Part shown: one piece after another, positions 1 through 5,059 of the stretch
Numbering within the stretch: position 1 is the first letter of the stretch
How the letters are laid out: each line of letters starts with the position of its first letter
NCBI GenBank assembly: GCA_964563925.1
Contig: CAZLZD010000108.1
Coordinates: forward strand, 1-6,769
DNA length: 6,769 bases
Direction: 5' to 3'
From: JAUILA01 sp964563925
GTDB taxonomy: Bacteria > Bacteroidota > Bacteroidia > Cytophagales > Cyclobacteriaceae
Translations under genes and position numbers: made by a program
Notes under the pieces: generated by a model
Told to the model about the DNA's origin: nothing
Databases searched by the model: none
The model's input: the letters and a program-made list of their open reading frames with translations, nothing else

Positions 1-314
1 CGCTTATATATCCAGGAGGCGTATTTTTCGTTCAGCAGGTCAAGTGTTTCCAGGTGAGCCGTTTTATCCCGGAGGGCTGAAATTTCCCGGCCAAGGTCGC
101 GGTAAAAAATATTCTCTTCCTTATAGCGGCTGGTGGTTTTACGGGTAAGCCTTACAACCGCCCTTAATTTTTTCAGCGATTTGCGTACTTCATGAATCTT
201 TTCATGAAGGGAAATTTCCCCATTGATCACAGAGAGGATGTACTCATTTTCATCCATGATGGCCTTATGAATTCCCTCTTGCAGGGATTGTGAATCAGGG
301 ATTTGGAGCGTCAT
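1..314 (-). CDS. CHAD domain protein, N-terminal part (3' end outside window)
   Basis: The reverse strand reads from ATG at 314-312 without a stop to the left edge, giving 104 complete codons. The translation begins MTLQIPDSQS. It carries the hallmark of the CHAD (conserved histidine alpha-helical) domain: a His followed by a basic helix, IHEVRKSLKKLRAVVRL (residues about 40-56, with H41, R44, K45, K49, R51). A second conserved helix follows with FYRDLGREISALRD (about 70-83) and the LETLDLL segment. CHAD domains are helical bundles known to bind inorganic polyphosphate through such basic residues; the precise job of this protein is unknown. The protein is cytoplasmic as far as visible, with no signal peptide. 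The ATG at 314 is preferred over the internal ATG at residue 20 because the first residues fit the usual helix before the His motif. No in-frame ATG lies just upstream. It is divergent from the small membrane protein at 459. Confidence 0.82.
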   Translation of the reverse strand, partial: MTLQIPDSQSLQEGIHKAIMDENEYILSVINGEISLHEKIHEVRKSLKKLRAVVRLTRKTTSRYKEENIFYRDLGREISALRDKTAHLETLDLLNEKYASWIYK

Positions 315-458
315 GTGTGCTTTTGGATTCAGTTTTTTGAGGAAATTTACATGAATTATTCCAGCTATTAAAACAGAAATACCCGCCTGTGGGATTGTAA
401 ATGGGCTACGGAATTGCTTAATTGAGCTGGAAATTTTTCACTTAACTTAACAACTTAT
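315..458. promoter_or_regulatory. Divergent intergenic region, probable promoters both ways
   Basis: This 144-bp AT-rich spacer separates the divergent CHAD and small membrane protein genes, so both promoters most likely lie here. On the minus strand a TAAATTTC at 349-342 resembles the Bacteroidota -7 element TAnnTTTG with one mismatch. A TTTT sits 20 bases upstream (373-370) where TTTG is expected. This would give a leader of about 20 bases for the CHAD gene. On the plus strand only a poor match exists (TTG at 395-397, TAATTGAG at 419-426). Neither start codon has a Shine-Dalgarno sequence. The positions are seen; the promoter roles are inferred and weak. Confidence 0.3.
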
Positions 459-719
459 ATGGAACATCAACCTTCATTATCGCGGGATACCAGCGTTCAG
501 AGTACAACCGACTGGCTTATAACCCTGATCATCACGGCCATTCCTCTCGTTGGCTTTGTCATGCTTTTTGTCTGGGCCTTTGGGAGTGATACGAATGAAA
601 GCAAAGCCAACTGGGCCAAGGCTACCCTTATTCTGTACGCCATTTCAGTAGTGATTGCTATTCTGTTCTTTACTATGTTCGGTGCTGCCTTCCTGGCAGG
701 TATCGGCGATATGAACTAA
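459..719 (+). CDS. Small two-membrane-segment protein, conserved-hypothetical type
   Basis: This 86-residue protein has a short hydrophilic N-terminus (about residues 1-17) and two hydrophobic segments at about 19-41 (WLITLIITAIPLVGFVML) and 54-82 (ATLILYAISVVIAILFFTMF). They are joined by a polar loop with the motif SDTNESKANWAKA. The loop and the first segment resemble small inner-membrane proteins of unknown function that I recall as widespread in Bacteroidota and Firmicutes. I cannot name a function. No signal peptide cleavage site or lipobox is visible. The ATG at 459 is the only ATG after the in-frame stop at 423-425, and it has no Shine-Dalgarno sequence. A strong terminator follows four bases after the stop region, so the gene is probably transcribed alone. 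It converges on the T9SS protein gene and is divergent from the CHAD gene. Confidence 0.75.
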   Translation: MEHQPSLSRDTSVQSTTDWLITLIITAIPLVGFVMLFVWAFGSDTNESKANWAKATLILYAISVVIAILFFTMFGAAFLAGIGDMN

Positions 720-724
720 CCGGG

Positions 725-759
725 AGGCCTCCTTTAAAAGGGAGGCCTGCTTTTTATTT
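725..759 (+). terminator. Intrinsic terminator of the small membrane protein gene
   Basis: An 8-bp perfect stem pairs AGGCCTCC (725-732) with GGAGGCCT (741-748). It can extend inward by a G-U pair and an A-U pair, leaving a four-base loop. A T-rich tract, TTTTTATTT (751-759), follows the stem. The T tract exists only on the plus-strand side, so it should stop transcription from 459-719. The opposite reading has the stem but no T run, so it is not a good terminator for the convergent minus-strand operon. Confidence 0.85.
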
Positions 760-775
760 GATCAACCAATTTTTT

Positions 776-2218
776 TCAGTCAGACTTGATAAACCTTCGC
801 GTGGAACGGATTCCATCCCCGAGAATCCTGACCATGTACATGCCAGGTGCGAGTCCTGAAATATCCAGGTATGCATAGGAGGGCCCCTCCGCTTTCATGC
901 TGACCAGGATTTTCCCGGTAAGGTCCACCACTTCAACCTGGGCTCCGGCCATGTTTAATTCCGAATAGACCCATAAATCGTTTCTGGCAGGATTGGGATA
1001 AAGGGACATGGCTGCTTCAAAGTCCGGTCCGTCACAGGGGGCATCATGGTAATAGGATGTAATGATCCTGGAATCATCACTCTCAACCAATTCGCGTAAT
1101 CCGTCACATCGGTAGGCATAACGCTGACTGTACGTGGAGGTGACACCATTGCGGACAGAAGTTGACGAATACCTGGTTATTTTACCATCCTGGTTATACG
1201 TATATACTACAGAGCCCTCACCCGTGATCCGGTTCCCGGCATCCCCGGAACGTTCTTCCCATTCCGTAGTGAGAAGAAGTCCGTTTTCATAAGTAAACCA
1301 ACTGATATTGGTCAGATAAAATTGATCGGGAGAATCATAGGCAACTTCGGCTGTTTCAAGGACCTTGAGGTCCTTGATAAACACTTCCACCCGGCGTACC
1401 GTGAACGTGAGCTCATTATTGGTAAAGGTGTGGACGGAAGAATCTCCTGCCGTTCTTACTTCTGTTTCCTTGTCAAACTGCCAGGCTGAGGTTGGTTTCT
1501 CCCGAAAATATTTCACAGTCCTGGATATTCCGGGATCGTCCTGGTACGTCGTATACGTGGCACTGCCTTCCACCTCGGTACCATTTACTACGGTGAAATT
1601 TGTGGCCTTTTGTTCACGACATTGATTGTCATGCTCATAACGCGTCCCGCTGTACGGGACCATTTCGTCATCCTGCACAACAAGTTGAAGTATTTTGGAA
1701 ATACATTGATTGGCGTCATAAGTGTATCGGGTTCCTCCGCCCGTCCACGGTGCGGAAGGAGATTCCTTGAGTCTGTAAGAATAAGTTTCAATCAGTCCGT
1801 TGGCTGTATAGGTGTTAGATGTCTCACTTCGGAAGACAGAGATATTCTCGTCGAAAACAGTCCGCACAAACCGGCTGGAACTTTCCAGGGTATCGGCCTC
1901 GTATTCTATGTCCAGGATGGACTCAAAAAATACCCTGGAGAAATCTTCCGTGTAAATACGGCTGATGTGCCGTGTCAGGAATCCTGCCTCATTGCGCCAA
2001 TAGTGGTCTGTATTTTTCAGCTTCCAGGTTTGATCGTGCCAGCGGTACCCATCCCGTCCTTCAAAGGTATTTCCCTGGTAACGATAAACAGCTTTCCAAC
2101 TGTTTTCCCAGTTACCGCCACTGTTTTTGTCAAGTGCCACTGTCTCACGGATGCGCTCCTGAGCCAATCCCGCGGTGAGTATACAACTGCAAATACACAA
2201 CAGCCATACTTTTTTCAT
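776..2218 (-). CDS. Secreted repeat protein with T9SS type A sorting domain
   Basis: This 480-residue protein begins with a Sec signal peptide (basic MKK, hydrophobic core, likely cleavage after GLA at residue 19). The C-terminus (about 405-480) is a T9SS type A sorting domain: SLYPNPARNDLWV, then VEVVDLTGK, LDISGLAPGMYMVRI and a final basic RRFIKSD. Such domains send proteins across the outer membrane through the Por/T9SS machinery and are normally cleaved. The middle (about 40-400) is rich in Tyr, Thr and Trp. It contains degenerate aromatic units of the form Y-x-Y-x-x-x-G/Q near residues 137, 165, 194, 223, 265, 308, 339 and 367. Many are about 28-31 residues apart, reminiscent of YD/RHS-like beta repeats. 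No catalytic motif is recognised. It lies 75 bp behind the TolC-type gene on the same strand. Its two export signals argue against it being type I cargo. The biological role is unknown; surface attachment is possible. Confidence 0.85.
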   Translation of the reverse strand: MKKVWLLCICSCILTAGLAQERIRETVALDKNSGGNWENSWKAVYRYQGNTFEGRDGYRWHDQTWKLKNTDHYWRNEAGFLTRHISRIYTEDFSRVFFESILDIEYEADTLESSSRFVRTVFDENISVFRSETSNTYTANGLIETYSYRLKESPSAPWTGGGTRYTYDANQCISKILQLVVQDDEMVPYSGTRYEHDNQCREQKATNFTVVNGTEVEGSATYTTYQDDPGISRTVKYFREKPTSAWQFDKETEVRTAGDSSVHTFTNNELTFTVRRVEVFIKDLKVLETAEVAYDSPDQFYLTNISWFTYENGLLLTTEWEERSGDAGNRITGEGSVVYTYNQDGKITRYSSTSVRNGVTSTYSQRYAYRCDGLRELVESDDSRIITSYYHDAPCDGPDFEAAMSLYPNPARNDLWVYSELNMAGAQVEVVDLTGKILVSMKAEGPSYAYLDISGLAPGMYMVRILGDGIRSTRRFIKSD

Positions 2219-2293
2219 AATAGAGAAAGTTACACAATTTCAGGCACAGGATTACCGGCAAGGTGGGGTGTTTTTCCTATACCGGTTTCGCTC

Positions 2294-3718
2294 TTACAGG
2301 TTAAGATGAGATACCCCCGCTGCCCAGTACAGGTTTGCCACATTTTTTTGATAGAGTGCCCTGGCTTTGATCAGCTTTACCTGGGCCTCGATGAGTTTCT
2401 CGAGCTGGATGTTAATTTTAAATAAATCACTTTCTCCGTTTTCCAGGTTAATTCGTTCTGCCTGCAGGATGAGTTCATAATTCTCCACCATCTGTTCCTG
2501 TTGCTGCAGCAGGTCTTCCAGGTTTACCAATGTGGTAAACTGGGCGTTGATCTCGTTGATGATCATACGCTCCGTAATATTCATTTCCAGGCTGTTTTCC
2601 ACCCGCTTAAGTTTTACCTGCCCCAGCTTGCCACGCTCTTTTCGAAGAAACAGGGGGAAGGCAAAGTTAACGCCAACCTTGTAGTTGTCTCCCAGTGACA
2701 GGTCGGCCGTCTCCCCGTTGCTGTCCCACGGCTGGTCCAGGAAATAGTATGATAAATCAAGCCTGGGTTTCAGATTTTCCCTGGCCAGTCGTTCATCCAC
2801 CTGGAGAGTTTCATCCTTCAGCCTGATTTTCCGAAGATCCGGATGGTTTTCCTGAGCCATTTCCAGCAGTTCCACCAGCAGTTCCGGACCCAGGGCCAGC
2901 AGCGGGTTATTGTCCGGGATCATACCCGGGGTGAGCTCAAGCGGGAGCCCTTCTTCGTCCCAGAGGTTATTGGAAAGCTGAAGGGAAGCCTTGACGAAGT
3001 CAATATAGGCCTGCTGATTAGCGGTAATCCGGGTCAGAAGGGCAATTTTTGCCTGGACCGTATCAATTGCGGCTACCTCGCCAAATTCGAAGGCCAGGTT
3101 GGTACGGGTATATATTTCACGGGCAATCTGAATGTTCTGCTGCATAAGCTGGTAGGACTGAAAGGCGATATACCAGTCCCAGTAGTCCTTTGCTGCAGAA
3201 AGCAGGACCTTATTTATTTCCTTCACCCGCTCTGCTTCCGCCATTTCCTGGAGAATAAGGGCCTTATTGACGGTGGCCCGGCGCTGGTCGATAAACAGAC
3301 CCTGGCCTACGGGCAGGCTTACCCCCCAGTAGATTTGCTGATTGTCTGTCGACTCTGAAATAAAGTTTTCCGGATTCAGGTAGGTTCCACGGTTCTGTTC
3401 AAAACCTGCCTTTGGGTCTACCGGAAACCATACCGGGACCGTCAGGGACACATCGAGTAAATTGTAGTATTCGGTATCATTGAAATCCTTGGCATTCCAG
3501 CTCCCTGCCAGCTTTGGGTCAAAACCACCGCGGGCCTGCCTGACTTCCTGCCTGGCCTGTTCCGTGAGCAGAGCTGCCTGCCGAACCACCGGATGGTTAC
3601 GAATGACCAGCTCGTAATAGGCGTCAAAGGCAAGCACCTCCGCGGAGTCAGGCGTTACCTGGGCCATGGTACCGGCCGCGAACATGAGAATATATACGCA
3701 CGTCCAGATTATCTTCAT
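2294..3718 (-). CDS. TolC-family outer membrane efflux/secretion channel protein
   Basis: This 474-residue protein is the outer-membrane duct of the exporter encoded here. A Sec signal peptide is visible (residues 1-19, likely cleavage at TMA/Q). The mature part shows the two-fold internal repeat of the outer membrane efflux protein family: YYELVIRNHPVVRQA (about 34-48) is echoed by LLEMAQENHPDLRKI (about 284-298). Each copy is followed by beta-strand regions (about 85-135 and 315-358) and by long amphipathic helices rich in Gln, Glu, Leu and Ala. The length is typical of TolC. The end is ...WAAGVSHLNL, without a long C-terminal tail. The start ATG (3718-3716) overlaps the stop of the upstream HlyD-type gene in an ATGA, which suggests translational coupling and fixes the start. 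Trimers of such proteins form a periplasm-spanning tunnel that docks to the adaptor. Substrate specificity cannot be read from the sequence. Confidence 0.92.
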   Translation of the reverse strand: MKIIWTCVYILMFAAGTMAQVTPDSAEVLAFDAYYELVIRNHPVVRQAALLTEQARQEVRQARGGFDPKLAGSWNAKDFNDTEYYNLLDVSLTVPVWFPVDPKAGFEQNRGTYLNPENFISESTDNQQIYWGVSLPVGQGLFIDQRRATVNKALILQEMAEAERVKEINKVLLSAAKDYWDWYIAFQSYQLMQQNIQIAREIYTRTNLAFEFGEVAAIDTVQAKIALLTRITANQQAYIDFVKASLQLSNNLWDEEGLPLELTPGMIPDNNPLLALGPELLVELLEMAQENHPDLRKIRLKDETLQVDERLARENLKPRLDLSYYFLDQPWDSNGETADLSLGDNYKVGVNFAFPLFLRKERGKLGQVKLKRVENSLEMNITERMIINEINAQFTTLVNLEDLLQQQEQMVENYELILQAERINLENGESDLFKINIQLEKLIEAQVKLIKARALYQKNVANLYWAAGVSHLNL

Positions 3719-5058
3719 TTCTTGTTTTGGTTATCACCAATCTTAATGGACTCAGAAAGAGGCTCGTCATAGAGACTTGGAGGAAAGCCGTTAAGCTGTC
3801 GCCAGATCTCGTACCATACGGGTACGTTATTAAGCATCACCCATCCTTTGGTCCCTGAGCCAAGCCGTAACTGTGATGGCCAGGGTTCGTCTTCGGGATC
3901 AGGTGTTACGAGTATCCGGAACATACCTCCGTCACTGTTTACATAGTCGATCACCTGGACGATACCACCGAAACTTCCGACCGAAACGCTTGGCCATCCT
4001 GAGAATTGCAGCGCGGGCCATCCGTCAAACTCAATCCGTACCTGTGACCCTCTGGATATAAGGGGTACATCCATGGCACGCACGTACATTTCCACGGCCA
4101 GGTCAGGATCTTCGGTTACAATAGTAGCCACCGGCTCGCCTTCCTTTATAGTTTCACCGATGCCGGCCTGAAGTGTTTTAACCAAATACCCCGACCTGGG
4201 TGCGATAAGCTGGTATTGCTCCTGACGTATGCTTACGTTGGTTTGATAATTCTCCAGCTTTGCCACTTCGGCTTCCGTATCATATAGTTCGGCCAGCGTC
4301 GCATTAAGTTCGGATTCGGATTTACTGATCTTGTCCTGGTATTCTGCCTGGATGCCCATGATATCGGCCCGGGCATTAATAAGTTCTGCGCGTGTTTGCT
4401 GTAATTTGTTTTCAGCAGACACCACCTTCATCCGGGCCTCCTGGTACTTGGATTCGACTTCCTGGAATTTTGTCAGTGCGATGTTCCCTGCCTCGTAAAG
4501 GACTTTGTTTCGCTCGAACTGATTCTCAAAGTTTTTGAACCTTACTTTTTCTGCTTCAAAATCCACGCTGTCACTGGCCAGTTTGAGCTCAGTCTGACGG
4601 ATCTTATTCTGCGCCTGCTGCAGCTTAATATCCAATGCCTGGCGTAAGGCACGAACCTGCTGGATGAGTGCCTCGGCCTTTTCCCTCTTGGACCCGACAC
4701 TGGAAGATTTGGCATCCACCTGCCGGTCAATCCGGTCCAGGATATTTGGATCAAAATACTCATCCTTGATTTCGCTCAGGGTGAGAATGGTGTCTCCTTT
4801 ATTTACAAACTGGCCTTCCCGCACCTTCCAGCCTGTTATTCGTCCCGGGATGGCGGATTCAACGGTTTGCGGACGGTTGGCGGGGTTAAAAGCCGTTACC
4901 TCCCCTGAACCCCGGATGTTCTGCTGCCAGGGCAGGAACATCATAACAAAAAACACGGCACCAATACCCAGGAGCCATTTCGCCAGGGTTTTACCCGTAT
5001 TCGGTGTTTTCAGCGACTTCAGTGTGTGAAGTGGAATAAAGGTTTGTCTGTTTTTCAT
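3715..5058 (-). CDS. HlyD-family membrane fusion protein (periplasmic adaptor)
   Basis: This 447-residue adaptor would link the inner-membrane ABC exporter to the TolC-type channel. A cytoplasmic N-terminus is followed by one membrane anchor (about 27-43). Next come the first half of a biotinyl-lipoyl-like domain (about 66-96, IPGRITGWKVREGQFVNKGD), a long alpha-helical hairpin (about 106-283), the second lipoyl half (about 284-315, IAPRSGYLVKTLQAGIGETI), and a beta-barrel and membrane-proximal region ending near FPPSLY. The hairpin turn sits near residue 190. There R183 and L187 match the Arg and Leu of the tip motif that contacts TolC in AcrA-like adaptors, but the usual Ser is Ala194. The start lies one base after the stop of the ABC gene, and the stop overlaps the TolC-type start by four bases, so the three genes are very likely one operon. 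No Shine-Dalgarno sequence is seen. Confidence 0.93.
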   Translation of the reverse strand: MKNRQTFIPLHTLKSLKTPNTGKTLAKWLLGIGAVFFVMMFLPWQQNIRGSGEVTAFNPANRPQTVESAIPGRITGWKVREGQFVNKGDTILTLSEIKDEYFDPNILDRIDRQVDAKSSSVGSKREKAEALIQQVRALRQALDIKLQQAQNKIRQTELKLASDSVDFEAEKVRFKNFENQFERNKVLYEAGNIALTKFQEVESKYQEARMKVVSAENKLQQTRAELINARADIMGIQAEYQDKISKSESELNATLAELYDTEAEVAKLENYQTNVSIRQEQYQLIAPRSGYLVKTLQAGIGETIKEGEPVATIVTEDPDLAVEMYVRAMDVPLISRGSQVRIEFDGWPALQFSGWPSVSVGSFGGIVQVIDYVNSDGGMFRILVTPDPEDEPWPSQLRLGSGTKGWVMLNNVPVWYEIWRQLNGFPPSLYDEPLSESIKIGDNQNKK

Positions 5059-5059
5059 A

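Noticed and set aside
441..458. Short direct repeat CTTAA CTTAA just before the small membrane protein start
   Set aside because: Two 5-base copies in AT-rich sequence are expected by chance, and there is no operator-like symmetry.
459..719. The 86-residue protein as a bacteriocin-like cargo peptide of the exporter
   Set aside because: It has two full membrane segments, no double-glycine leader, lies on the opposite strand and has its own terminator.
776..2218. The T9SS protein as an RHS/YD-repeat toxin or as cargo of the type I exporter
   Set aside because: The repeats are only vaguely YD-like, with no RHS core or toxin tip. An N-terminal Sec signal plus T9SS tail is a different route from type I export.
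2219..2293. Possible promoter or terminator between the TolC-type and T9SS protein genes
   Set aside because: A TAACTTTC on the minus strand resembles the -7 element but lies only six bases before the ATG, and the nearest TTG is 26 bases upstream, which is too far. The only inverted repeat is 5 bp with a long loop and no T tract.
1610..2425. A 271-codon open frame on the plus strand opposite the T9SS protein and TolC-type genes
   Set aside because: It lies antisense across two well-supported genes and their spacer, its translation shows no recognisable domain, and it is best explained as a chance open frame.
2843..3358. A 171-codon open frame on the plus strand opposite the TolC-type gene
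   Set aside because: The minus-strand frame has a signal peptide, the family repeat and operon context. The plus-strand frame shows no domain or start signal.
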